This document shows, piece by piece, positions 1-11,500 of a DNA stretch of 64,000 bases. Both the position numbers and the translations under genes were made by a program. The stretch spans positions 47,155,935 to 47,219,934 of the forward strand of contig NC_058338.1 in NCBI RefSeq assembly GCF_905475395.1, given 5' to 3'. Below the pieces are notes generated by a model. The model was not told the origin of the DNA. It made no database searches and saw only the letters and a list, made by a program, of their open reading frames with translations. Every line of letters begins with the position of its first letter. Position 1 is the stretch's first letter. This DNA comes from Chrysoperla carnea (Eukaryota; Arthropoda; Insecta; Neuroptera; Chrysopidae).

Positions 1-450
1 TATAGGTGTTCATAAAATCGCCTAATTAGTCCATTTCCTGTTGTCTGTCTGTCTGTCTGTCGTCTGTCCGTCTGTCATCACGATTACTCAAAAACGATAA
101 AGTGATCAAGCTGAAATTTTTTAAACGTGCTGAGAACGTAAAAAGTGAGGTCTAGTTCGTAAATAAGCAACATAGGTCAATTGGGCCTTGGGTCCGTAAG
201 ACCCATCTTGTAAACCGTGAGAGATAGAACAAAAGTTTAAATATAAAAAAACTTTTGTTTGAAACATTTTTTCGTAAACATTACTGTTTACCCGCGAGAG
301 CGCAAATTGTATATGTAGTATGTATGTTATGGCTATATCAGTTATATATGTGTGACATATATGTATGTACTATGTGACAAAGTATTGAACACTGTCTATA
401 CATGGTATTTCAACAATTAACTCAGTCAATTGTTTGTGTTCACTTGTTTC
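1..450 (+). repeat. Interspersed repeat family A, copy 1 (5' end cut by window edge)
   Basis: This non-coding repeat recurs in reverse orientation at 40169-40662 and in direct orientation at 47055-47645. Shared landmarks, in order, are a 'ggtgttcataaaatc' segment, a TGTC-rich tract (42-76 here), a 'caagctgaaattttt' segment, a 'gagatagaacaaaagtttaa' segment, an 'acttttgtttgaaacatttt' segment and a terminal 'actcagtcaattgtttgt'. No open reading frame runs through it. This copy lacks about 70 bp present at the left end of the other copies. The class is unknown; it may be a non-autonomous DNA element or a SINE-like repeat. Confidence 0.8.
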
Positions 451-455
451 GAATT

Positions 456-754
456 AAATTTCGATATTTGCCCCAATTTCCTATATCAATTTGATTTGTA
501 TTATATAAATACGAATTTCGACTACCAAGTAGTCATCATCAGTATGAATTAGCTAATCGTAATTACTCTTATTGTGTATGTTACTCTTTGCTAATTAGGT
601 GCAGTCTCCCCACCAAATTAGCAACGAGTAACAGACACAATAAGAGTAAATATGATTAGCTAATTCATACCGATGATGGCTACTTGGTAGTCAAAATACG
701 TATTTATATAATACAAAAAATTGATCTAGGAAATTGGGACAAAAATCGAAATTT
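456..754. mobile_element. Foldback palindrome, about 300 bp
   Basis: Two arms of about 145 bp are reverse complements of one another around a centre near 606. Matching landmarks are 'cgaatttcgactaccaagta' on the left against 'tacttggtagtcaaaatacg' on the right, and 'ttgccccaatttcc' against 'ggaaattgggacaaa'. The structure fits a non-autonomous foldback DNA transposon. A half-copy related to the right arm lies at 9908-9989. No clear target-site duplication is visible because repeat copy A abuts it. Confidence 0.8.
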
Positions 755-1162
755 ATTTCAAAATTGACATGTTTCTAATACTCATTTGCGAGTATTTGGC
801 GATAACGGAGTTAGAGCGCCGGAGGTATTAGATTTAGCAATTAAATATTTTAGAAATACTTGCATGTATTGCTAACATTTGCGTGTGATAACATCAGTTG
901 TATCACTAAACTTTTGTGTCTCGAGGAAAACAGCATAATTATATCACTTAAATAATATTAAATATTAATTACATTTAATATTTCAAAAAACTATATATAA
1001 TACAGTTGCTAAGTTCTTTGTCGCTAAACGAATACGCCAAATTTGAAACCTTCCGCAAACTTTACAATCCAAAGAAAAAAAAAATTCTCGTTAAAAAGGA
1101 AGGTTCTCAACAAAAGGTACTCGAATATTTTCTCATCTCCTGGAAAAAATTGACAGTACCCA

Positions 1163-1749
1163 ATATACAGGGTCATTTAATCTATAATCTCTAATAGCTC
1201 GTTTTGTAGTTAACGAATAAAAAATAACTTAAAAAATAATAGAGTTTCATGGGCGACGTTAAATTCTGACATCCGGTTGGACCTGGTTCTTCAGGTTGCT
1301 TTAAAATAGTCAAGATTTAGAATAACACTTTAAATTAGAAAGTTGATCCTCATAAAAAAAACTAACAAATTTTGTTTAAAACATTTTTTAGAAAAAAGTT
1401 AGCTTTCGGATGAAATGCGACTTAAAAATGTGTAATTATTGCATTTAATCGAAAGAAAATACGCTTAAAGTTTGTCGATAATTGTAAGTCAAAGTCATGG
1501 ACACAGGCGAGTGTCCGCTATTTCCCTTTGACAACTTTTGATTAAAGCATTTTTCGGTAGTTTTTTAAAGCGTTTTTTCTTTCGATTAAATGCAATAATG
1601 CCATATTTTTAAGTTGCATTTCCTACGAAAGCTGACGATTTTCGAAATAAATTGTTAAGATGGAAAATGTTAGTTTTTTTTATAAGAAATTTCTAATTTA
1701 AATTGTTATGCTATCTCTTACTATTTAGGATCTAAATTGTCTTTTAAAG
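1163..1749. mobile_element. Foldback element with one-sided tail, copy 1
   Basis: A palindrome at about 1299-1749 is preceded by a tail of about 135 bp (1163-1298) that has no counterpart on the other side. In the arms, 'gcatttaatcgaaagaaaat' near 1441 matches 'ttttctttcgattaaatgca' near 1576 as a reverse complement, and 'ctttaaattagaaa' near 1329 matches a related inverted segment near 1693. The same tail-plus-palindrome design recurs in reverse orientation at about 5375-5947, so the asymmetry is a property of the family. The short frame at 1006-1194 is probably incidental. Confidence 0.7.
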
Positions 1750-1750
1750 T

Positions 1751-2077
1751 AAATTTGTCAGACTTAATTTTGAATGCGCAGAAAATGAATTCAAAAACAT
1801 TTTTTCGTTGACAGACTAATTTTTATGCATCATATAGATGTCAAACCTTCTTTCAGAAAAAAAAATTTTGGTGGTGTTTTCACATGACCCTCTTGTAAAA
1901 GCTTCTTTTTTTTGGAAGAACGCACATGTCAAAACAACATCATAATTTTTTTCTGAACGAAGGTTTGACATCTGCATAAAAATTGGTCTGTCAACGAAAA
2001 AATGTTTTCTTACTCTGGCAGACTTCATTTTTTAAGCTTCATTTTGTGCGAATTCAAAATTAAGTCTGACAAATTTG
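1751..2077. mobile_element. Foldback palindrome, 327 bp
   Basis: The outer ends are exact reverse complements ('aaatttgtcagacttaattt' at 1751 and its inverse ending at 2077). Further in, the arms share 'catttttt cgttgacagac' and 'gatgtcaaaccttc' segments; the centre is near 1910. The right arm carries an insertion of about 30 bp. It directly abuts the preceding foldback element. The overlapping frames on both strands (1816-2028 minus and 2002-2214 plus) are by-products of the palindrome. Confidence 0.8.
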
Positions 2078-2078
2078 T

Positions 2079-2350
2079 TAACAAATTTTCAGCCAGACAA
2101 GTTGTAACAGATAAAAGATACCTTAAACTTTATTTATTTTTTTTTTTAATCCAAGGAGGTTTTATGAAGTGCATTTTCGTAAAAAAAAGTCATTTACGAA
2201 AATGTAATTTATAACAAGTCTCGGTAATTAACTCGGTCTGTCAAAAGGTAATTAACAAAAATTATAAGCCAGACAAATTTTTTCAAAAATGGTTCATTAT
2301 TTACTACAAATTGTGTAAATTTCAAGGAGGTGTTTTGGAAAAAAAATAAT
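2079..2350. repeat. Degenerate repeated segments next to foldback
   Basis: Two related units follow the palindrome: a 'ttaacaaattttcagccaga' type unit near 2079 and a second version near 2251, each followed by a 'caaggaggt' motif (near 2153 and 2322). A small hairpin with arms 'tgcattttcgtaaa' and 'tttacgaaaatgta' sits at about 2170-2206. These look like decayed pieces of the same element family. Confidence 0.45.
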
Positions 2351-5300
2351 TTTGTTAGCTTAATTCAAAACTTAAAAAAGATAACAATTAACATATTTTT
2401 ATTAGTCTGTTTTTTAATTATTTTCACTTTATAATTTTGAAGTATTGAATTTTGATGGGTGCCTTTTTCTGTTATGGGCTCTTATACCATACATAATCAG
2501 AGAGCTAATGGTCTGATATCTAAGTTGAACTTGACGACGCAACGGCTTGTATTACTTTGTATGTGGTTATAGTAGAATCGTGTTTGTTCTCTTAAATTGG
2601 CTTAGATGCGTTGTTGAATTTTTTATTCAAATATAATATATTCTCGCTAAGTGATTGTAATTTTATTATTTCGAAGAAATTCAATTAAAATCTTTTATTT
2701 AAATAGTGAAAAATAAAAAATTGATTGAAAATATTTCTTCAATATACATACTTACTCATTTAACAGGCAATTGAAACTGACATGACGCCTCCCTCTTAAA
2801 AGGTATTGCATTGTTATAAGATGAAAGGAATGTTGGTTGGCATGGGATGGGATGACTATTCATGTATAAAGATCGAAGTTCTTTAACATTTCTTCTTTCG
2901 AATAATACATCTGGTCTGATAATTAATTTAGAAGTAACCGAGGCACGTTTCGTTTGTGAGAATAAACTCAACGTGTATCAATCAATCCGTCAATGAAATC
3001 CAACTTAGCTTTGTATCAAATGCAGCTGACTTTCGCTGCTTTTAGTTTACTTACATCTCTATAAACGTATGCAGGAAATTAAATTTCATTTTTAGTTTCA
3101 TGATATTTTATCTGCCATTTGAATAAATTGTCTTCAATTCTTAAGATGGTCGACTTATACAATAAATAACTAAGAGGAAATAACCAAACTAAACACTAAT
3201 CGTAAATATTTTCGTAATAAAATATATTGAAAAAAATTACGGTTATAGAGTGAACTATACGAAGGGCTGAAAGTATAACTTAAAGCAGTATTCTGATCTA
3301 GAAATTTGAAAAAAAGAAATTAGAAATTTTTGTGTGTGCATTTTTTAAAGGTTATACCTTTAAGAACATGTCCCTTAAACGGATTTTTCAAAATTCGATT
3401 TTTTTTCGGAGATACAGCGGATTTTCTCATAACGAAGTTCAAATTGATCGCTCTGAACTGCGAACTTCTGCTGCTTCAAAATCAGGCAAAAGCTTAAAAA
3501 AAGCTTGTCGCCTAGCTTTTTTGCTAAAGCTCGGTTAGCAGCAATAAGTTTGCATGACATTGGATATGAAATAGAAGAAATCCCAATCTATGGATCTGGG
3601 ATCGCCGATTAATCCAAAGTGAGTAATATTATTATCCGAATTACTCTGCCGGAATTGTTTCTCAAACTTAAAATGCGTTTTTATGAAACTACATTTTTCG
3701 AGGTAATTAACATATATCTCAGGTTCTACTCGACCGATTTCTTTGAAATTTGGTGTTAATCTTCTTTATAAATCTCTCTAATCTCACTTGGATTTTAAAA
3801 AAAAAAATTTTTTTAACGCTATTTTGTGAATTTTTTTTTTTTTGGCTAAGGGGCAGACGATAGTGACATAGCGTTAGCGGTCAAAAACTAACAATTAACA
3901 TCAATGAATAATTGTTGGGTAAATATTTTTTCCTTAAAATGTTGGATATATATCACTACTTTAGTTATATATCACTAAAGAAAGCTACTTTTCACAACCA
4001 ATCGGAATTCGAAATTCCACCAAAGTTGTTCTTGCATTTTGATGTAGGTGCCAAAAATTTTAAAAATTCTTAAATACTTTTTAATCATTTTTTAACCAAA
4101 TACTGAAAAATAATTACATTTCATTTTAAAGTTTTCCATTTTTCAACGAAATTGGTCCCTATGTTCAGACATAAAATACCCGCAGGAGTTGTGAGACTGT
4201 AATGAGTTTGTTCGACAGAAAATGCGCATTATAAACCGTTTCTGTAAATTTGGCACCCTTTTACATTATCTATCTTTTTCTAACTACAATATATAACGAG
4301 AGCTAAATAAACATAATTTATGCCGAAAAAGCACAATGACTCAACCAAGACGTGGCTTTTAATTCTAGTCTAGAGCCTAGAAACTTTAACTATTTAAATG
4401 ATTGCGTAATAAATTGCGATTGTATAGAATCAATTGTTTAAATTATAAAAATGCTTACTTTTTTATTTTATTTTTCTAACTATTTAAAATTCATAAATAG
4501 CTACTACATTCCCCACCCAAATTTGGAAGTATAAATATATTTATTGTTTTGTTATCTACTTGAGAATTATGATTGAATTCTAAATTAGCTTACCAAATTT
4601 AGTTGACATATGGATGCACAAGCAATCGACGTTTTGTTGAGTTGAACAAGAGGACGTTGAAGTTCCGGGAAATGCCTAAGCAGTCTATATGAAATGATGT
4701 GTGAATATTATTTGTCATTTTTTTATAATTTATATTGAAAACATTTAACAAATTCATAATTAGCTTTTTTACAACAATGTTTATTTCCTTGCACGTCAAT
4801 CGAATATCAAAATCATCTCTATTTGAAAGGTGGAAGATTAAAAAATCTAATCCAGTTCTACAAATAGAGTTGATATCGCCTTGTAGATTGGCAGATGTTG
4901 AACGCAAATGCATTAAAACAATTTCATTTTATCTCGAAAATCGAACTTACAATCGAAAAAAAGGAATATCTCACTGTAAAAGTCATAAAATATCAAAAAC
5001 ATTTCATTACTTTTCGTCCCTGTAAAAATATCATTTTCCGAGATATGATTAATTGAATGAAGGTAACATTTTATCTTAGAAAAGTCGAGTCGACTTTAAT
5101 TTTGTTATAGCTTTGTGAATTGCAACACTAATGAAAATTAACATCTGAGTATATACCAAAAATATTAGATTGTTCCATTATTTACGTTGAATGATTCGAC
5201 TTCAGTTTTCGAATAAAATGCCTCATTAAGTAGCATTATTTCAGTCAATTTTGGCAATAGAAAATCCAATTATAATCCAATTTAAAATGGTTTTCTGTAT

Positions 5301-5374
5301 TACGAATCCGCACCGGCGTTGATGTTTAGCTGTCCTTTGGTTAGAAAGTCAAATTCAAGGTCTTTTTATTAGTA
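2351..5374. other. Non-coding stretch, no gene recognised
   Basis: About 3 kb of AT-rich DNA. Frames up to about 100 codons exist on both strands near 4599-5025, but they overlap in antisense, resemble no family I know and lack supporting splice or start context. It is most simply intron or upstream DNA of shep. Confidence 0.6.
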
Positions 5375-5947
5375 CTCCGGGTTGCTTTAATAGTCAATTT
5401 AGATTCCAAAAGGTAAAAGATAGAACAACACTTTAAATTAGAATGTTGATCCTCATAAAAAAACTAACACTTTTATTTAAAAAATTTTTTTCGAAAATCT
5501 TTCGGAGGATATGCGACTATAAAATATGTCATTATTCCATTTAATCGAAGTCCAGGTAAATTTGTAAGATCATTTGAAGGTCAAGGTCAAGTGATCTTGA
5601 AACTAGAATTTCAGGTCAAAATCATGGATATAGGCAAATGTCCTCTATTGCACTTGACAACTTTTGATTATAGCAATTTGCTGTACCTAGCGTGTTTTCT
5701 TTCGATTAAAACTGCATTAATGAGATATTTAAATCGTATCTTCTCCAAGTGTTCTAAAGTGTTAATCTGTAACTTTTAGAATCGAAATTGACTATGAAAG
5801 CAACCCGGAGAATTAGGTCCAATTTGATGTTAGAACATGATGTGCTCCCCATCAAACTCTGCAACATTTTTTTAAGTTATTTTTTTATTTACTACAAATC
5901 GAGCTATTACCCGTACTAAATTTAAATGACCCACCTTGTATATAGCA
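5375..5947. mobile_element. Foldback element with one-sided tail, copy 2 (inverted)
   Basis: Palindromic arms begin with 'ccgggttgctttaatagtca' at about 5378 and its inverse at about 5790-5812. The tail of about 135 bp follows on the right and ends in 'cccaccttgtatatag'. This tail is the reverse complement of the tail at 1163-1298, including a shared 'atagctcg(a/t)tttgtagt' block. The copy also carries two adjacent AAGGTCA motifs at 5576-5594. Confidence 0.7.
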
Positions 5948-8227
5948 AATGAAATAGTTCTAGTATAATGTAAAATATATAAGCATATAAAAAAGTTCCA
6001 CTGTAATGTAAAAAGAAATAAAGTAGGTTTTATTTTAAAAGTATTGATTGGATTCAAATTAAATAGTAAGTAAATATATGAATGCAATTAGTACCAAAGT
6101 TCAATATTAGATAAAGATTATTATTTTTGTTATAATTTGTTAAAATATTCAATTTATTATCATTCAAAATATTTTTTTGCTAGACAGTAATTTAAAATGG
6201 AAGGTATATTCAAGGTCGCAACAATACAATATGAATGCTTTAACGTGGATTAGATGGAAGCCCAAATATTTTATAGGATAACATACTATTATTCAGAATG
6301 GCTCAGATAACCCTTGGTCTCTGACAATAAGAGAGTTTAATATCAACACCCGTACATTGATGAAAATTTTTTATGACAAAATAGTGGAAGCAAAAGGTAG
6401 TTAAGAAAGTATATACTCTATGCCCCAGATGGCTCAAATAGGTTTTTGACGACTCTGAAAGTCAAAGCCAAATTCTAGGCCTTTTAAGATATTCCATTTT
6501 AAAACCAACAACTTTTCTTTGAAACATTTTTCTAGATTTAAAAAATCGACTTGACTAAAGTGACCTTCATGGTCAATGTTTAGGTCAAATCCAAGGTCAT
6601 CATTAGAAGTCTACGACGTAAATCTTACAACTTTTCTATTGGTCTTTTTTTTCATTATTTTCTAGAATACGGCAGTTGCCTGATCGAATTGGCCATATTA
6701 CGCATAAAAATGTTAAACTAATTTTGATACCATGACGAAATTTGAAAGTGAAATTAAAATTGACTAAACAACGAAGAAATTATAAGCATTCAAAGATTGT
6801 TGCCCACCTCCTTTAGCAAAACAAAGTTTAATATATATTTTATATGTATCTCTATGGTGATATCGAACAATGACGTCACTAACCTATAGTTTAATTAAAA
6901 CCAACTTCACTTTTCTGCTCACGTAGAGAGAATTCACCAATTTTCAATTTTCTTTATTTTCGGCCGAAAGTACGTACTTTCTACTTCTGTTAGGAGGCAG
7001 AAAATCCGACATTTATGCTTACTTTATGCCGAAAATAAAGAAAAATAGTATACATAATAAAGGCAGAAAGTTTGAGAGCCCTGAATTTGAATTGAGAGCC
7101 CCATGATGGGCCTCGGCTTCGCCTTTCTGCCCTTGTAGTGTGTAATATACTATTAGTCAACAAGTCTATTCAGAAGGGATATCGAACTTTTTGAACACCC
7201 TGTATAGGACTGAATATACCTAAACATTTAATATAGAAATAATGAAATGAATATTTCTAAAACTACTATTAAAATAATGTTGAACGACATTTATCTGTTT
7301 TGAATGTAACCATTGCTTAAAAACATGAATTTAACGGAAGTTCTGATAGGCATATTATTTGTACAGTTTGCATACTCTGACATAGTGGCATTTTACATAC
7401 AAATTCAATAAAAGTTAGTCAGTGTTTTGGATGATATAATAATAACTGAATGAAATCATCTCACTGAATAGAAATTTTTACTTGAAACAAAAAATTTATT
7501 TTGTCGCCTAGCTTTTTTGTCTGTCGTTTCATTAGGTCATGCTTATCTATACATTTTATGTAATAACCACATAAAGGTAAAATTATACTATCCAAATTGA
7601 TTAATCTTTATGCTAAGAAGACAAATTTTAGTTCTATATAATCAGAAAAGATCCAAGTACAGGTTGGATCATGGATTCCAAATATCGAACACAAAAGATC
7701 ACTTTATTTCCAAAGCTTTCATATAGCTCTTGCGATAGATTTGATCAATGAGAAGAAATACCATCTAAAGTTTTAGACCAATTTCTGATCAAATTTGAAA
7801 GTTATTAGCCAAAAAGTGTCGATTTTAGGATTGTGGGTCGAACCTTTTGCTGCTCCTTCTTTTGGCATGAATGAGTAAATGTGAATTACTTCAATACTAT
7901 AAACCTCCCGACAATAGCTATCGAAGAATTTGAAAATTTTAAAAAGAACAGAATAATGATATTTGCCCAAAAATTTGTCTATTCGAGATTGTTCAAAAAA
8001 TATAATTTAAAAAAAAAAACGAAATACAAGAATCAGTCTACTAATAATTATGTACCTATTTATGCCTTCGCTACAGCGCTCAAAACTAAACGTTTAGGTT
8101 TAAAGAAACGCGGGCACAAGAAAACCTTACAACAAAGTCGATTTTTTTAAGCATAAAATTATAATATAAATAATAATTTCATTTTACAAAAATTTAATAA
8201 AATTTTCGTATACTGTTTGCCTTCCAG
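5948..8227. other. Non-coding stretch with repeat fragments, probably shep intron
   Basis: No coding exon is recognised. The segment 6480-6540 resembles the 'acttttgtttgaaacatttt' core of the nearby repeats. An inverted pair, 'ttttctttattttcggc' at 6948 and its complement at 7029, forms a hairpin-like structure. 'aaggcagaaag' at 7061 is inverted near 7120. The plus-strand 89-codon frame at 7881-8150 ends before the next acceptor and resembles nothing known. The last bases, 'tgccttccag', form the acceptor of the first shep exon. Confidence 0.6.
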
Positions 8228-8572
8228 AATAGTAATGGGCCTCGTGCTGGTGGTTCTTATGGACAACAACAAAATGTCGGCCAACAAGGTGGTGCAATGA
8301 AAGCAGCCGCCACTGGTGTAGGAATGAGACCAGGTCCAGCGACTGCTATGGTGCAAGTAGCCGCTCAACAACAAGGTGCTGCGGCTTATCAGCCTCAACA
8401 ACCCCAACATCGTGGCGCTGCAACAGCTGCCGCTTGGCCAACACAACCTTATGCTACTCCAACACCAGCCTTTCGATATGCTACCCCACATCATATGCAA
8501 CAACATGCGCCTCCATATGCTCAGCCAAATCCAGTAAGACCTGCTCATACTACTACCTCTACATCTTATTAT
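8228..8572 (+). CDS. shep: shep exon a: low-complexity N-terminal region
   Basis: 115 in-frame codons, phase 0 at both ends. Acceptor is 'cttccag', donor 'gtatga'. The peptide begins [15 protein letters not shown] and is rich in Gln, Ala, Pro and Tyr (for example [14 protein letters not shown]). Base composition is clearly more GC-rich than the surroundings. Such disordered regions precede RRM1 in insect shep. The ATG at 8297 is internal; the frame is open back to the acceptor. Confidence 0.88.
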
Positions 8573-11500
8573 GTATGATTTCATTTTTATTTCAAAATTT
8601 ATACAAAATTTGAGTAACAATTTGTGGCATTTAACAATTCATTTTATGAGTAAGAATTTTTGAGATTAATGCGTATACAGTAAAGCTTTCAGCTTCGGAT
8701 TTAGAGAAACACCACTCGCATTTAAATAACACATAATATACATTTTTCAAATTTATAAAACATTCTTGTTATCAGAGAAAGAAGGCTTTAAATAGTTTCA
8801 TTGTATAGAGAATATATCATATTTGAATAATAAAACGAAACTAACTACTTAAAATAAAATCGTGTTTCCCAGTGGCATCTCGAGACTATAATTGCAACAA
8901 TTTATAATTAATTGTGAGATTGTGACAATATTTCTATCTAAATAGCAGTACTACCGGTTATTAAAAAAAATTAATAAGAACAATTCGAAGTGTCTATCAA
9001 CTTGATAAAACGATAAAAAAAGAGGAAAAAGCATCACATAAAGTTATCACTTGAATCGATTTTCGCTGCAAATCGAATTTCGGCAAAATTTTGAATTTCC
9101 TATTATAAAGTTAAAACTGTAAAAATTTTTATCATCCATTGTGTAAAGACTCTAAATCCGAGACTAATAGTATCAATTTCAATATTCTGAACTTATAATG
9201 ACTTGAATGTCTGATTGAAAATTTGCTTTTTCCACAAATTTAGTATGGAAGTCGTGTCCCAACTGCAGCATCACCAAGTAACACAAACAGCAGTTCAAGT
9301 AGTGCAACTGGTAGTCAATCAGGAACACTTAGCACCTCCCTAAGTAATCCAGTTGCTTCTGGTGGAACAGGTGGTACAGGATCTGGATCCACAGCTAGCG
9401 GTAGTGTACATGATCAACTATCAAAGACTAATCTCTACATACGAGGCCTCACACAAAATACAACAGATAAAGATCTTGTGAATATGTGTTCACAGTAAGT
9501 AATTCTTAAAGATCTTGGCAGAAACAGAGAATTCTGCACATTTTATATCATAATATTGGAGTCTCATGTAAAAATTATACACATCAGTTATGACAGAAAC
9601 CAGAACTTATTATTTTATTGAGTGTCAGATAAAACAATTTTTCCATTAGTTTTTCAAAAATCTTTAAATCACAAAAAACGTATATCCGCCATCTTAAGTT
9701 TGTTCGCCAATCGAAAATTTTCCGGATTCCACAAAAGGGAGCATCCTACTTATTTTCGTAAAGGAAAAAATTAATTTAATCACATAGTCTTGAAATTTGC
9801 ACTAGCTAAAATTTTTCACTAACTAAGTACTAGTGACACAATTCGTACAAAAATCTAAGTTGGTAACTTTTTTTAAATTAGCGACTTGTAAAATCCCTCA
9901 GGATAATGATTACGACTAGCTAATTCATATTGATGATGATTATATTATAGTCGAAATACGTATTTACAATACAAAAAACTGATCTAGGTATTAGAGCAAA
10001 TTTAAAATTTTAATTAAACTTTCTCAAAAATTATCTTCGATAATTTTGCATTCGGTAATCGGAAAAATAGATACGGAAAAAATAGACGATAATTTTGCAT
10101 TTGGTAATCGGAAAAATTGACCGAAAAAAGAGACAAAAATTTTATAGATCCGGAGTATTATTGTAATTACGAGTTGGTTGGGTTGAGTTTGTTAACTATA
10201 GAGTAGTTGAGTTCTGAAGTTTTAGCCCCTGCTTTCAAAAATGAGACACTATTACAGAAATTTTTTCGGGTCTATTTTTTCCTAAATCCTTTTGCATTCA
10301 CCCAGTATTTAAATGAATTTATTTGAGTATTGAGGATAGTTTTTATACACTTTTTACTAAAATTTTAAAGAGCTGTATCTCTGCGAAAAATGATTGAATC
10401 TGGATCTTCAATTATTAATTACAAAGCATGTATCCCTGTGTCACAAAAAACACATATTATAGAATATACTCTATGTAAATCTTTTTTTGTGACACAGAGT
10501 ACACATTCTAGTTTTTGAATCCAAGGTTGAAACCGAGGTTTGTTCGCCTTATACCGAGGGTTGGTAAGATAGAAAATGTTGTCGCTTAATTTTTTATGAA
10601 ATTTAAAACCATATAAAAATTTTTATAATTATTTTACAATAAAAGCAATGAAAGCACACTTAATCTGCTGTATTTGTTTGGTATTGTACGAAAAAAGTTA
10701 GAAAACATTATTATTTTTAAAACATGTCATAAGACGCCATTTTTCATCTTTTCGTTATCTGGCCGACTCCTTAAAGAGTAAGAATAATTTAAATATTGTA
10801 TTAATTTTAGTGCTCTTTAACCCAAAAACCGAGTATGTAACATGTGCAGATTTCTTTTCCTTTGAAAAAATTTTAATTAACGATAATAACCAAATATTTT
10901 GAATTATTTTACAGGTTTGGAAATATAATATCAACGAAGGCTATTTTGGATAAAAATACTAATAAATGTAAAGGTAAATTTTAGTATTTTAAATGTGAGT
11001 TAGAATAATTTAAATGGCATGTATGTTAACTTTCGGCAAATTCGCGACAAAAAAATTGTTATGCCAATTAGTTAATCAATGAATTAATGTTTTTCTTTAT
11101 TTCCCTTCTTCTGAAGAAAAAATATCCATTCAAAAACTATTCATTAACAAATTAGTTCCCTTTTTTCATAAATGTATCTACCAAATGTGCTAGTATAGTA
11201 TCCGGTTTTTTAAAGATCATTTTATAAGGATAATTTTGAAAATGAGATTAATCTATTTAAGCAGAAGAACAAATTCTGTTAAATTGAGCAATATTAATCC
11301 TGTCTATCTTTTCTTTATAGATATTTTATTCAGTTGCATAGAATATGTTTCAAAATAACTACAAATTAAAATTTGATCTTAACTCATGGGCGTCGCCAGA
11401 GGGCGTTGCTTTTTTTAAAATAAAAAAAAATCAAATTGGCGGATTTTCGTAGGTGGAATTCTACAGTCTTACAAATTTCGACCTTTCGGGGGAGAATTAT

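Noticed and set aside
1816-2214. Short frames on both strands with similar bounds
   Set aside because: They fall in the arms of the 1751-2077 palindrome and its flank.
4599-5025. Overlapping frames of about 100 codons on both strands
   Set aside because: No recognised family, no splice or start context, and mutual antisense overlap; treated as chance.
7881-8150. 89-codon plus-strand frame just before a shep exon, basic C-terminus
   Set aside because: Not joined in frame to the next exon, Lys-rich from AT/A-rich DNA, and unlike any family I know.
8159-8620. 153-codon minus-strand frame, rich in Ser, Arg and Trp
   Set aside because: It is the antisense shadow of the shep exon at 8228-8572; its odd composition comes from the Gln/Ala/Pro-rich coding strand.
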